DNA of 64,000 nucleotides, from contig CAKVCZ010000004.1 in assembly GCA_934726055.1 (NCBI GenBank), forward strand, positions 62,001-126,000. The letters run 5' to 3'. The position numbers and the translations under genes were made by a program. The notes under the pieces are model-generated. The model searched no databases, was not told where the DNA came from, and saw nothing but the letters and a program-made list of their open reading frames with translations. The stretch comes from an uncultured Candidatus Melainabacteria bacterium. Its GTDB lineage: Bacteria > Cyanobacteriota > Vampirovibrionia > Gastranaerophilales > Gastranaerophilaceae. Below are positions 28,723 to 37,583 of the stretch, one piece after another. Position 1 is the first letter of the stretch; every line of letters starts with the position of its first letter.

Positions 28723-29586
28723 TTCGGTTTCAAAAGAATTTGTAATTATATGTAAGTATTCAATAATTTGTGCCAAATAATTTAAATCAGCATTTCCATT
28801 AATAATAATATCTGCATCTTTTCTTGTCGGCATAATGTATTTTTCGCCTGCACAAATCAAGTAATTCCAATGTTTTTTTGCATTTTCTAAATCTTGATTT
28901 CTTTCAGTTTCAGCTCTTTGTAAAAATCTTTGCCTTCTTATTTCGTCGTCAACTTCAATGTATAATTTTACGTCAAAAATGTCTTTAATATTTCCATAGA
29001 AAGTTGCCGTACCTTCGATGATAATAACTTTTTCAGCTTTAACCGGAATAGAATTTGGAACAGATACACCGGTACCGTTTGGAAGATATTTCGGTGATTT
29101 TATATTATTTCCAACTGATAAATTTTCTAAATCATCATAAAGTACATCAAGTTGAAAGCCTTCAGGTGAATCAATATCGTATCCGCTATCTCTTAGATGA
29201 TCAAAAGAGCCGTATTTAAGAATAAGGTTAGAGATATCTTTAAAATAGTTATCTGTACTTAAAATAGAAACAGGCATTTCTAAATCTTGAGTTATTCGCT
29301 GTATTTCTGAACATATTGTTGATTTTCCGGAAGCAGATGCACCGTTGATACCAATTAAAAGACGCTTGTCAGGGTTATTGATCAAGCGTTTAGTAAAATT
29401 GGATATAAAATCCGGACGAACTTCAATAATCATTGGATTTTGACATTTTTTGTCGAAAGCAAAAAGCTGCTTTAATTTTGTCTGAATATAAAACGCAAGC
29501 AATTCTCTTCCGCTTTTTTGCGATAGGTCTGGTTTAAATAATTTATCTTTAGTTGATAATTCTTTTGTTAATAGTGGATATATCAT
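28705..29586 (-). CDS. Uridine kinase-like P-loop kinase
   Basis: 293 residues. The Walker A motif GASASGKST lies at residues 82-90, followed by STDNYFKDI and the segment SFDHLRDSGYDIDSPEGFQL; IIEGTATFYG is the Walker B-like strand. This matches the uridine kinase/phosphoribulokinase family, with a ~75-residue N-terminal extension of unknown role. The substrate could be uridine/cytidine or another small nucleoside or sugar. The gene stands alone, and its ATG lacks a strong ribosome-binding site. Confidence 0.75.
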   Translation of the reverse strand: MIYPLLTKELSTKDKLFKPDLSQKSGRELLAFYIQTKLKQLFAFDKKCQNPMIIEVRPDFISNFTKRLINNPDKRLLIGINGASASGKSTICSEIQRITQDLEMPVSILSTDNYFKDISNLILKYGSFDHLRDSGYDIDSPEGFQLDVLYDDLENLSVGNNIKSPKYLPNGTGVSVPNSIPVKAEKVIIIEGTATFYGNIKDIFDVKLYIEVDDEIRRQRFLQRAETERNQDLENAKKHWNYLICAGEKYIMPTRKDADIIINGNADLNYLAQIIEYLHIITNSFETEKSDIS

Positions 29587-29688
29587 ACTTCGATTTATTC
29601 GATTTAAAATATACTTTATATAATCTTAAAACAAATAAAAAAATATTTCCAGTGTTTTATAAAATAATAGTCAAATCAAAAATAAAAC

Positions 29689-29717
29689 TTGACAATAAAA
29701 TGACTAAAGTGTAGAAT
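29689..29717 (+). promoter_or_regulatory. Promoter of tRNA-Leu
   Basis: A perfect TTGACA, 17 bases, TAGAAT, 25 bases before the mature tRNA. Confidence 0.82.
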
Positions 29718-29742
29718 TAGATTATAGATAAAAGAAACCAAT

Positions 29743-29827
29743 GGGCCTGTGGCGAAATTGGTAGACGCACTAGACTTAGGATCTAGCGCAGCAATGTGTG
29801 AGAGTTCGAGTCTCTCCGGGCCCACCA
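29743..29827 (+). tRNA. tRNA-Leu (anticodon UAG)
   Basis: 85 bases including an encoded CCA. The acceptor stem GGGCCTG/CGGGCCC has one G-T pair. The anticodon stem CTAGA/TCTAG encloses CTTAGGA with anticodon TAG. A long variable arm (GCGCAGCAATGTGTG region) marks a class II tRNA, and the T arm is GAGAGTTCGAGTCTCTC. It is transcribed alone from a consensus promoter to a perfect terminator. Confidence 0.97.
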
Positions 29828-29828
29828 T

Positions 29829-29864
29829 AAGAAACAGGATAAGCAATTATCCTGTTTCTTATTA
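29829..29864 (+). terminator. Intrinsic terminator after tRNA-Leu
   Basis: AAGAAACAGGATAA pairs perfectly over 14 bases with TTATCCTGTTTCTT around a GCAA tetraloop. Confidence 0.9.
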
Positions 29865-30045
29865 TATAAGGGTTTCAGACCTTAATGAAAGTTTATAAAT
29901 TAACATAACTTACCCTTTTTTCATCAACCGTTAGGATACTCGAACTTTTTAAACTTTGTCGTAAAACCTGATACTTATTAAGGTTTGTATTTTTTATCTT
30001 TTCTTTTTTAATATTTATGTGTAAGAAAGAAAGGAGAAAATAGTT

Positions 30046-30258
30046 ATGGATTTTGTAGAAAATTATAATAACGAATTAGAACACTTGGAAGAAATAAGAC
30101 AGGCTTGGCAAAAAAAATATGACAAAATGAGGGTTACATTGACTATTGCTGATGCAAAAGAGATTCGTGATACTTTATGCGATTTGGCAAAACTATTATG
30201 GCGGTGGGAACAGAATGCAAAGAATGAAAAAGAACAAGAAGAGCAAAAGGGGAATTAA
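30046..30258 (+). CDS. Small helical protein of unknown function
   Basis: 70 residues, mostly charged helix: MDFVENYNNELEHLEEIRQ, a central TIADAKEIRDTLCDLAKLL, then a Lys/Glu/Gln-rich tail. AAAGGAG lies well placed before the ATG. It stands alone between tRNA-Leu and the arsenic module. The upstream 180 bases contain only an AAACCT/AGGTTT hairpin followed by T's (about 29963-29994), possibly a terminator. No family is recognised. Confidence 0.55.
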   Translation: MDFVENYNNELEHLEEIRQAWQKKYDKMRVTLTIADAKEIRDTLCDLAKLLWRWEQNAKNEKEQEEQKGN

Positions 30259-30318
30259 TATATTAAAAATAATTCTTTTTTATCTTATTGTTGAGTTTTA
30301 CAAGTTCGAAAAATAAAT

Positions 30319-31296
30319 TTATAAAACAAAATTATATAAATACCCTACAAGAGTAAATACAATAAACATAAATATAACAAATCTGATTACAAGTTCTTTT
30401 TTCATAACTCTTGATATTATTATCATTTCAGGTAAAGACAGAGCAACAATCGCCATCATAAAAACTAATACCGTTCCTATTGCCGCACCTTTATCAATTA
30501 AAACCTGTGCAATAGGAATAATTGTTGTAGCATCAGCATAAAGTGGTATTCCTGCTAAAACTGCCAAAGGAACTGCAAACAAATTATTGCTACCCATATA
30601 TTTTATAAAGAACTCTTGCGGAACATATCCGTGTAAAAATGCACCTATACCAACACCCAAAAGGACAAACAACCATATTTTTTTCATTAAGTCTTTGGCA
30701 TAGATAACAGATTCTATTGTTCTGCTTTTTATTGTTGGCTTCTCTTTTTCACAATTACAAGAACAACAGCAGCAAGAAGTTTGTTTTGTTTCGGTTTTAT
30801 TTAATAAATAATCTTGTAAGTATTTACTCCAACCGAATTTTTGCATAATCATACCACCAAATGTTCCAACAGTAATTCCTGTAACTATATATAAAATTGT
30901 TATCCTCCAACCTATAACACCTGCTAAAACTAATATTGCAATTTCATTTATCATAGGGGAAGTTATAATAAAACTCATAGCAATTCCAAAAGGAACTCCT
31001 GCCTCAATAAAACCTATAAAAACAGGTATGGATGAACAAGAACAAAAAGGAGTTATTGCACCGAATATTGAAGCAAGCAAATGTGCAATAAACTTCGGTT
31101 GTTTTTCAATATAGTTTCTTAACTTGGTATTATCAATATAACTTCTTAAAAATGCTATTACTGTAATTATCGTAAATAACAAGAACAAAATCTTTAAAAC
31201 ATCATAGATAAAAAAGTGTACAGCAGAACCGAAACTTGTACTTTCCGATAAACCTAATATTTGATATACAAACCAATCTGCAAATTTTAAAAACAT
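30319..31296 (-). CDS. ArsP-type permease with an internal cysteine cluster
   Basis: 325-residue permease (DUF318/ArsP-like) with about eight membrane segments. It has the family's cysteine motif TPFCSCSSIPVF and PLYADATTIIPIA. Relatives export trivalent organoarsenicals or, in other branches, divalent metals. The loop between the two halves carries TSCCCCSCNCEKEKP, six cysteines in eight residues (CCCCSCNC), a probable soft-metal binding site. Its ATG overlaps the acr3 stop (TAATG), so it is translated with Acr3, which supports a role in arsenic resistance. Confidence 0.8.
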   Translation of the reverse strand: MFLKFADWFVYQILGLSESTSFGSAVHFFIYDVLKILFLLFTIITVIAFLRSYIDNTKLRNYIEKQPKFIAHLLASIFGAITPFCSCSSIPVFIGFIEAGVPFGIAMSFIITSPMINEIAILVLAGVIGWRITILYIVTGITVGTFGGMIMQKFGWSKYLQDYLLNKTETKQTSCCCCSCNCEKEKPTIKSRTIESVIYAKDLMKKIWLFVLLGVGIGAFLHGYVPQEFFIKYMGSNNLFAVPLAVLAGIPLYADATTIIPIAQVLIDKGAAIGTVLVFMMAIVALSLPEMIIISRVMKKELVIRFVIFMFIVFTLVGYLYNFVL

Positions 31297-32348
31297 TATT
31301 CTTTTCCTTTATATAATTTTTCCCTAAACCAATATGACAAATTTACAAGTGAAATCAATGCCGGAACTTCAATTAAGGGTCCTATAACACAAGCAAATGC
31401 TTCAGGCGAATTTAATCCGAATACCGCTATTGCTACTGCAATCGCAAGTTCAAAATTATTCCCTGCGGCAGTAAATGATAATGTTGCTGATTTTTCATAA
31501 TCCGCACCTAATTTTTTACTCAAAAAGAATGAAAGCAAAAACATAACTGCAAAATACAAAACTAAAGGAATTGCTATTTTAATAACATCCATAGGAATTG
31601 TTAATATTAAATCACCTTTTAAACTAAACATTACAACTATTGTGAATAATAAGGCAATAAGGGTTATTGGACTAATTTTAGATACAAAAATATTATGAAA
31701 CCAATCATATCCTTTTAATCTTATTAAGACTTTTTGAGAAATAAACCCTGCTAAAAATGGGATTCCAAGATATAAAAAGACACTTTGTGCTATGGTTTTC
31801 ATTGAGATATCAACAATAGCACCCTGTAAGCCGAAAAATGGCGGAAGAATTGTTATAAAAAACCACGCATAAGCACTAAAAAACAAAACTTGAAAAATAC
31901 TGTTAAATGCAACTAATCCTGCTCCGTATTCAGAACTTCCCCCTGCAAGCCTGTTCCAAACCAAAACCATTGCAATACATCTTGCAAGCCCTATCATAAT
32001 AAGTCCAATCATATAGTGAGGTAATTCACGTAAAAATAAAACTGCAAGAATAAACATTAAAATAGGACCAATAATCCAATTTAAAATCAGAGAAAGAGAT
32101 AAAATTTTTTTATCCGCAAAAATCTCTTTTAATTTTTCATACTTAACTCTTGCAAGAGGCGGGTACATCATCAAAATTAAACCGATAGCGATAGGAATAG
32201 AGGTTGTGCCTGTTTGAAATTGGTTAATAAAATTTTTTATACTTGGAATAAAAAATCCAACACCAACACCAATGAACATTGCTAAAAATATCCACAATGT
32301 CAGAAACCTATCTAAAAAACTTAATTTGCTTGAAACTGCATTTTTCAT
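31296..32348 (-). CDS. acr3: Arsenite efflux transporter Acr3
   Basis: 350-residue, ten-helix arsenite exporter of the ACR3 branch of the BART superfamily. The diagnostic [13 protein letters not shown] with the conserved Cys is present, as are [18 protein letters not shown] and [19 protein letters not shown] ribosome-binding site precedes the ATG. Transcription is divergent from arsR across two identical operator-like repeats, so expression should be induced by arsenite through ArsR. Confidence 0.95.
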   Translation of the reverse strand: MKNAVSSKLSFLDRFLTLWIFLAMFIGVGVGFFIPSIKNFINQFQTGTTSIPIAIGLILMMYPPLARVKYEKLKEIFADKKILSLSLILNWIIGPILMFILAVLFLRELPHYMIGLIMIGLARCIAMVLVWNRLAGGSSEYGAGLVAFNSIFQVLFFSAYAWFFITILPPFFGLQGAIVDISMKTIAQSVFLYLGIPFLAGFISQKVLIRLKGYDWFHNIFVSKISPITLIALLFTIVVMFSLKGDLILTIPMDVIKIAIPLVLYFAVMFLLSFFLSKKLGADYEKSATLSFTAAGNNFELAIAVAIAVFGLNSPEAFACVIGPLIEVPALISLVNLSYWFREKLYKGKE

Positions 32349-32377
32349 TAAATCACCTCATTGACTTTTTTGTGTAG

Positions 32378-32397
32378 ATATTCCATAATTGGAATAT
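32378..32397. promoter_or_regulatory. ArsR operator 1
   Basis: ATATTCCA-TAAT-TGGAATAT is a perfect 8-base inverted repeat with a 4-base spacer, overlapping a TATAAT (32395-32400) in the acr3/arsR intergenic region. Confidence 0.75.
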
Positions 32398-32414
32398 AAT
32401 ATGATAAAAATATG

Positions 32415-32434
32415 ATATTCCACTTTTGGAATAA
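32415..32434. promoter_or_regulatory. ArsR operator 2
   Basis: ATATTCCA-CTTT-TGGAATAA repeats operator 1 at a distance of 37 bases, with only the outermost base of one arm changed. It lies just before the arsR start. Confidence 0.75.
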
Positions 32435-32450
32435 TGTCAATGGTATAACT

Positions 32451-32735
32451 ATGAAAACAATAAATGATAAAAAAGCAGAAATATTTAAAGCACTTGCAAA
32501 TCCTGTAAGACTTGATGTTATAGACCAATTATTAGACGGTGAAAAATGCGTTTGTGAAATTCAAAAAGCATTAAGCAAATACGAACAACCCCATATTTCA
32601 AAAAGTCTTGCAAAATTAAAATCGGCGGGTTTAATTAAGGATAGAAGAGAGGGAATGAATGTTTATTATTCACTTTCAATTTGTTGTATGGGAGAATTTT
32701 TTAATTGTTTAAATAAACTATTAAATAAAGGTTAA
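32451..32735 (+). CDS. arsR: ArsR-family arsenic-responsive repressor
   Basis: 94-residue winged-helix repressor. FKALANPVRLDVIDQLL is the family's N-terminal helix pair. Residues 28-34 contain the metal motif GEKCVCE (C-x-C in the usual ELCVCDL position), YEQPHISKSLAKLKSAGLI is the recognition helix and REGMNVYYSL the wing. An in-frame ATG at 32412 would put the start inside the operator, so I use 32451. There is an additional CC pair near the C-terminus. Confidence 0.92.
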   Translation: MKTINDKKAEIFKALANPVRLDVIDQLLDGEKCVCEIQKALSKYEQPHISKSLAKLKSAGLIKDRREGMNVYYSLSICCMGEFFNCLNKLLNKG

Positions 32736-32759
32736 AATATTAAATTTTAAACTATATAA

Positions 32760-32882
32760 TTATGCACAGGATTTTAATAATCTTTCAAATTCAAGGGCAT
32801 TATCTGTGTCCATTAAAAAAGTTCGAATATTGTTTCCTAACGCCCACCATATTAAAAGAGGACTTATAAGTCCTCTTTTATG
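32760..32882 (-). pseudogene. Possible 3' remnant of a protein gene
   Basis: A 40-codon minus-strand frame between two stop codons, with no usable start for most of its length. It reads LIWWALGNNIRTFLMDTD followed by NALEFERLLKSCA and then a stop. The composition (WWALGNN) is unlike random AT-rich sequence and suggests a gene remnant. Alternatively the + strand segment 32795-32849 looks vaguely like a 55-base tRNA relic (GGGC...GCCCACCA). I cannot identify either. Confidence 0.25.
32853..32880. terminator. Bidirectional intrinsic terminator between arsR and the acyl operon
   Basis: A perfect palindrome: TAAAAGAGGACTTA and its inverse TAAGTCCTCTTTTA, with T's on each exit. It would end both the arsR transcript and the long minus-strand operon. 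Confidence 0.82.
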
Positions 32883-32909
32883 TTATTTACTTTTCAAGTA
32901 TAATAGACG

Positions 32910-33896
32910 TTAATTTAGAGTTTTATACAAATTTTTGATTTTATCTTTTAGCGTTTTTACTGATTCAATTAATCTTTCGTGTTCGGTTCTGGAAATATCC
33001 AATGGTAGGATTGATTTTATTCCATTGTAATCAATTAGGCTAGGTACGCTTATTGCAACTCCATTAAAACCATACTCTCCGTTTAGTACACTTGATACCG
33101 ATGCGGTTATTATTCTTCGGTTTAATATCGCATCAGCAATATGGCATACGCATGTAGAAATTCCATAATAAGTTTTTCCTTTACCTCTTATTATTTCTGT
33201 CCCCATATTAACAACTTTTTCTTCTATTTTATTTTTTATGCTTTCATTTATTTCGATATTTTCTACTCGACAAAATTCTTCTAAAGATATATTTGCAACT
33301 TTTATTTCGCTCCATAAAGGTATTTGAGAGTTTCCATGTTCTCCAATTATCATTGCATTAATAAATTCAGGTGATAATTTAATGTAATCGGATAAAATAT
33401 TTATAAAACGAGAACTATCTAATATGCATCCTGTTCCAAAAATTCGACCAGCAGGCAAATTTAATTGTTTTGAATAGTGATATGTTAGTATATCCACAGG
33501 ATTTGCTACGATTAGTATTACACCTTGATTATAGTATTTTTTTATTTCGTTAATAACTTTATTTGATATTTCAATGTTATCTTTTGCCAAGTCTAAACGA
33601 GTTTCTTCCGGTTTTCTATTTCTTCCTGCTGTAATTATAATTAAATCGGAATCTTTTATGTCTGAATAATCTCCGCAGTATATGTTGGCACTGCCCATAT
33701 TCGTAATTCCGTGTCTGATATCAAGCATTTCTGCGTTTGCCACATTTTCCTTAGTATCAATAAGCACAATTTCTCTTGCAATATCTTTTATCATCATCGA
33801 ATATGCAATTCCGGCACCAACGTAGCCTGAACCAATAATTGCTACTTTTTTATTAAATTCTCTATGTTGCTCTTGTTCAATTTGTTTTTTTAGCAT
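32910..33896 (-). CDS. Lactate/malate dehydrogenase-fold 2-hydroxyacid dehydrogenase
   Basis: 328 residues of the L-LDH fold: GSGYVGAGIAYS nucleotide loop, Asp47 for NAD binding, VANPVDILTY, LDSSRF (catalytic Asp and substrate Arg) and GEHGNS (catalytic His). In the mobile substrate loop AGRNRKPEETR, Arg94 stands where LDHs have Gln102; that change is known to switch LDH to malate dehydrogenase activity, so the substrate is probably not pyruvate. The ATG at 33896 overlaps the end of the LuxC-like gene. It is the last gene of the 15-gene operon and may reduce an oxo-acid intermediate there. Confidence 0.82.
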   Translation of the reverse strand: MLKKQIEQEQHREFNKKVAIIGSGYVGAGIAYSMMIKDIAREIVLIDTKENVANAEMLDIRHGITNMGSANIYCGDYSDIKDSDLIIITAGRNRKPEETRLDLAKDNIEISNKVINEIKKYYNQGVILIVANPVDILTYHYSKQLNLPAGRIFGTGCILDSSRFINILSDYIKLSPEFINAMIIGEHGNSQIPLWSEIKVANISLEEFCRVENIEINESIKNKIEEKVVNMGTEIIRGKGKTYYGISTCVCHIADAILNRRIITASVSSVLNGEYGFNGVAISVPSLIDYNGIKSILPLDISRTEHERLIESVKTLKDKIKNLYKTLN

Positions 33897-35062
33897 ACAG
33901 TTATTTCCCTTGAAAGTTCTTTTATTAAATTGTGTCCATCCCAAATTGGTCCAATATCCATTGCTTTTCCTATTGGTACTATTCTATCAATACCTTGTAT
34001 ATTATTATTAATTAAGTCTTGTTGTAATGCTTTTGCATCTATTCCAAAATATGTTATTGTTTGGTACTTTTCGTTAATTATTTTAAATAAATCACGTCTA
34101 TCATTTAGAGCATATTCGTAAAAATATCCGCCTTTACCTCTGATTTCTGTGATGTTATCTGTTAGAATATTAATTTCCGAACGATATAATAAATTAGTTC
34201 TATTGGTTGTTTTACCAATATTATCATACAAAATTGCATCTTCGCAAAGTTTCGTATATTTATCTACCGCAACTGCATCTTGAAGAGTATATTTTGATTT
34301 CGCATAATCATATACAAAATCCCAAAATTTCTCTCTTGCTTCTTTGCTATCATTTGTCCAGTAAATAAGTTGAGGTGAAGAACAAGCATTTTGATCCATT
34401 AAATAAGTGTCATTATAGAAATTTTCACTGAGTCGTTTCATTTCTTCATCGCCAGTATTTTTAATGGTATTTCCATCTATTATACAGATTGAATATCTGT
34501 CTGGAAAAGTTATGTCTGTACATCTTGGTTTTGTTTCATATCTCTTAAAAATAGAAATAGTTTTATCTCCGCCCCAAATCATTCTACAATCTGCAATGCG
34601 AGAAAAGCTTTCGCTTATTTCATCATCTCTTTCATATTTTACGAATGCAGTTCTTTTCTCAATATCCGGATATTTTGTAATAACGTTCTTAATAAGTTCA
34701 CAGATAGAATCTACTTGAGGAAATTCTTTAGCGGAAAGTCTTACTATATTAGCATTACCTGCAAGTAATCCAAAAAAGTATGAAAAAATTGAATTTATAG
34801 GTATGTTTGAAGGTGCAATATGAAAGCATAATCCTCTACCTAATCTGTTAGAACTATCTCCAAAAATTTCTTTTAATCTTTGAATATTACCTTTTCTGCA
34901 CCAGAATGCAAGTGCAGATAAGTCAGTATAAGTTCTGATAATAGTAGATTTCATAAGTTTAGAAGATATTTCATTCAAAAACTCACAAACCATATCAGAA
35001 TATGGTGTGATTGGTTTTGTTTCAATATTTTCTGAACCTATTATATAATTAACGTTTTTCAT
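33890..35062 (-). CDS. LuxC-family acyl reductase
   Basis: 390 residues matching the LuxC acyl-CoA/acyl-protein reductase family: LGRGLCFHIAPSNIPIN, GLLAGNANIVRLS, DCRMIWGGD and the active-site Cys in LMDQNACSSPQL. The enzyme accepts an acyl group on this Cys and reduces it with NAD(P)H to an aldehyde. Its start overlaps the LuxE-like gene by 14 bases, the classical LuxE-LuxC partnership, but no luxAB luciferase is nearby. The aldehyde is likely used for surface-glycan or ketol chemistry. Confidence 0.87.
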   Translation of the reverse strand: MKNVNYIIGSENIETKPITPYSDMVCEFLNEISSKLMKSTIIRTYTDLSALAFWCRKGNIQRLKEIFGDSSNRLGRGLCFHIAPSNIPINSIFSYFFGLLAGNANIVRLSAKEFPQVDSICELIKNVITKYPDIEKRTAFVKYERDDEISESFSRIADCRMIWGGDKTISIFKRYETKPRCTDITFPDRYSICIIDGNTIKNTGDEEMKRLSENFYNDTYLMDQNACSSPQLIYWTNDSKEAREKFWDFVYDYAKSKYTLQDAVAVDKYTKLCEDAILYDNIGKTTNRTNLLYRSEINILTDNITEIRGKGGYFYEYALNDRRDLFKIINEKYQTITYFGIDAKALQQDLINNNIQGIDRIVPIGKAMDIGPIWDGHNLIKELSREITVC

Positions 35063-36125
35063 AGGTATCGCTGCACCCCCTTATTTCCGCATTTTTAATT
35101 CTGCCTAAGATTTTAAAGTACTTACCTTTTCTTCCGCAAGGACAGTCATCTTCGCCAAGGATAATACCTTCATCTTCTGTTAATAATGAGTGTCCTGGAT
35201 ATGATTCCGGTAAAAGAGAGCAAACTTGAATTAATCCTTTTTTCCCGTTTTCTTGAATTGAAAAATCTCTTGAATTTCGGATTATGATATCTGAAAAAAT
35301 ACTTGCATGTAAGTGTCCATATTCGCATTCCATATAAACACAACCTGTTTGTTCTACCATTCCATAGTAATCATGGACAGATTTTATGCCACAAACACTA
35401 TTTAATGCATTTTTAAAATCTTCTTTTGATACGGCCTCATTTACTAATTTTTTCCAACCTCCGCCATGAATTAGTATTCCGTTTGATAAATCCAATTTTA
35501 TATTCAATTCCTTCAACTTTTTGTAAAAGAATTGCCAAATCATAAAAGTAAAACCAAATAAAAGAATCTTTTGACCTTTATGCTTTTCTAAAAAAGTATT
35601 AATGGCTGATATATCAATATTCATATCGTCATCAAGTGCATACGTTCTATCTGCACCAAATATCGAAAATCCTAAAATGCCTGCTCCTCTTGCTGAAAAC
35701 ATATTTCTGTTTTTGATAACTGACGGGCAGTCTATTATTAGCATTGGCATTCTGCTTGCACCGGTAAAGTTAGAAACAATCTTAACTAAGGTTTTTTGCT
35801 GATTTGCTGCTGTAATTTTATCCAAATAAATTTTAGAAACAGCTTGTCCCGACGTGCCTGATGAGGTCATTGTTTTAAATATTTCTTCTTGTGAAATACT
35901 TTTTAAATCAAATTCTTTAAACAATCTAACAGGTATGAATGGTATATCTGTGTAATTTGCTATTGTACCCAAATTACAGTTTAATTTATTTATAATCTTT
36001 CTATAATTTTCACAATTATCATAGTGTTTTAAAGAAAGTTCTTTTAAATATTGTGTAAAAAGTTTAGCTTTTTCATCTTTATCTAATGAATATGGTGAAA
36101 TTTCAAGAATATCGCTGTAATTCAC
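35049..36125 (-). CDS. LuxE-family acyl-protein synthetase
   Basis: 358 residues of the LuxE branch of adenylate-forming enzymes. TMTSSGTSGQAVSKIYLD is the phosphate-binding loop, followed by LLFGFTFMIW, ILIHGGGWKK, VHDYYGMVEQTG and CPCGRKGKYFKILGR near the C-terminus. LuxE activates a carboxylate as acyl-AMP and passes it via a Cys to LuxC. The start lies two bases after the ligase gene. Substrate unknown; context suggests a short or hydroxylated acyl chain. Confidence 0.87.
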   Translation of the reverse strand: MNYSDILEISPYSLDKDEKAKLFTQYLKELSLKHYDNCENYRKIINKLNCNLGTIANYTDIPFIPVRLFKEFDLKSISQEEIFKTMTSSGTSGQAVSKIYLDKITAANQQKTLVKIVSNFTGASRMPMLIIDCPSVIKNRNMFSARGAGILGFSIFGADRTYALDDDMNIDISAINTFLEKHKGQKILLFGFTFMIWQFFYKKLKELNIKLDLSNGILIHGGGWKKLVNEAVSKEDFKNALNSVCGIKSVHDYYGMVEQTGCVYMECEYGHLHASIFSDIIIRNSRDFSIQENGKKGLIQVCSLLPESYPGHSLLTEDEGIILGEDDCPCGRKGKYFKILGRIKNAEIRGCSDTYEKR

Positions 36126-36127
36126 TT

Positions 36128-37528
36128 TTATACTCCCAAGTTTTTATACAAAACCTTACCTGCTTCATTTTTTGGAATTTCTTTAATATTTATAATTTCA
36201 AAAGCAGCTTTATTTAGACCTGTTTTTTGCGTAATAAATGACAATACATTTTCATTTTTTAGTGGGTTTGTTGTATAAATTTTCATTGCATCATCAACTC
36301 CCGCACATGCACATTCCATATCCGTAAAGTTCGATTTCAAAAGTCTTTCTGTTTCGTCAAGATTAACTCTGTTACCATATATTTTTAGAAAACGTTTTTT
36401 TCTTCCGACAATATAATAATATCCGTCAGCATCAACCTTTGCCATATCTCCGGTGATTAATTTTCCGTTTCTCTCATCGCCTTTTGATAAGTCTTCTTTA
36501 GTTTGAGCATAACCCAATGTTACGTTAGCACCCTCATAAACAAGTTCTCCAACAATATCTGGTTTTGTAATTTCATCACCGTTAACATCTATAAGGCTAA
36601 ACTTGCCTCCGGGTATTGCAATTCCCATCGAACCGTATTTTTCTAAAGATTTTTCAGCCGGTAAATAAGACATTCTTGCAGTAGCTTCTGTTTGACCATA
36701 CATTACAATAAATTTTTTATTACAATCTTTTGCCCATTGTGCAAATTTGTGGTGTAATTCAGGTGATAATTTGCCACCTGCTTGAGTCATATATCTTAGT
36801 GATGGAAGATTCATTCTGAAGAATCTTAATTTATCAAGCATTTCGTAAGTATATGGAACTCCGGCAAAAGAAGTTGCTTCATATTCTTTCATTTGTTGCC
36901 AAAATTCCTTTTGCATTAGACCTTTATCAGTTAAAATTACAGATGCTCCAACCCATAAATGTGTGTTAAGAATTGAGATTCCATAAGTATAATTCATTGG
37001 AAGAGTTGTTATGGCTCTTTCAGTTTCGTCTAATTTTAAGTATTCAACGATTGATTTTGTATTAGCTTCAATGTTTTTGTAACTTTGTCTGACAAGTTTT
37101 GGACTTCCTGTTGAACCTGAAGTTGTTAAAAGAAGTGCTAATTCATCGTTAAGTTCGGCTGTTTCGGTAAAATTTGTTTTAATAAGTGTATAGTTTAAAT
37201 TTGAATAAACTGTTTCAAATTTTTCAAATTCACCTACCATATTGGACGGAAGGTGCAAATATTCAGGTTTATATGTTTCAATCATGTTTGTCAAAAGAGC
37301 TTTATCTAAGTCTGCTTTCAACATAACTGGCACGATTTTTGCATTCAGAAAACCTATATATCCAACTAGAGAACCAATTTCATTTGAACATAAATTAAAA
37401 ACAAGACAACGTTTACTAATATTTTTTGTTAAATTATTACAAAAAGTATCTAAATCATTATAAGTATATTTTTCGTTATTTTCAGTAATTATTGCAATAT
37501 TGTTTTTAAATTTTTTTAAATCAAACAT
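36128..37528 (-). CDS. AMP-forming acyl ligase
   Basis: 466 residues of the ANL superfamily. Motifs in order: LLLTTSGSTGSPKLV, YGQTEATARMSYLP, GELVYEGANVTLGY, ITGDMAKVDADGYYYIVGR and the C-terminal catalytic Lys in EAGKVLYKNL. It activates a carboxylic acid and would load it on CoA or on one of the two ACPs of the operon. The second of two in-frame ATGs (37528) has the better spacing from AAAAGG. A 55-base gap to the hydrolase gene is the largest inside the operon. Confidence 0.85.
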   Translation of the reverse strand: MFDLKKFKNNIAIITENNEKYTYNDLDTFCNNLTKNISKRCLVFNLCSNEIGSLVGYIGFLNAKIVPVMLKADLDKALLTNMIETYKPEYLHLPSNMVGEFEKFETVYSNLNYTLIKTNFTETAELNDELALLLTTSGSTGSPKLVRQSYKNIEANTKSIVEYLKLDETERAITTLPMNYTYGISILNTHLWVGASVILTDKGLMQKEFWQQMKEYEATSFAGVPYTYEMLDKLRFFRMNLPSLRYMTQAGGKLSPELHHKFAQWAKDCNKKFIVMYGQTEATARMSYLPAEKSLEKYGSMGIAIPGGKFSLIDVNGDEITKPDIVGELVYEGANVTLGYAQTKEDLSKGDERNGKLITGDMAKVDADGYYYIVGRKKRFLKIYGNRVNLDETERLLKSNFTDMECACAGVDDAMKIYTTNPLKNENVLSFITQKTGLNKAAFEIINIKEIPKNEAGKVLYKNLGV

Positions 37529-37583
37529 ACACATACCTTTTTATGCTAATACTTAATAATTTTACCATAAAAAATATTTTATT

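Noticed and set aside
32412..32450. Longer N-terminus for ArsR
   Set aside because: The start would fall just before and across operator 2; family members begin near the KTINDKKAEIFKAL segment.
32795..32849. Functional tRNA gene
   Set aside because: Ends look like an acceptor stem plus CCA, but the total is 55 bases, the T-loop-like GTTCGAAT is in the wrong place and no D or anticodon arm is visible.
33890..36125. Bioluminescence (lux) operon
   Set aside because: LuxC- and LuxE-family genes are present, but no luxA/luxB luciferase or luxD-type hydrolase is nearby; the partners are KASIII, ACP and transketolase genes.
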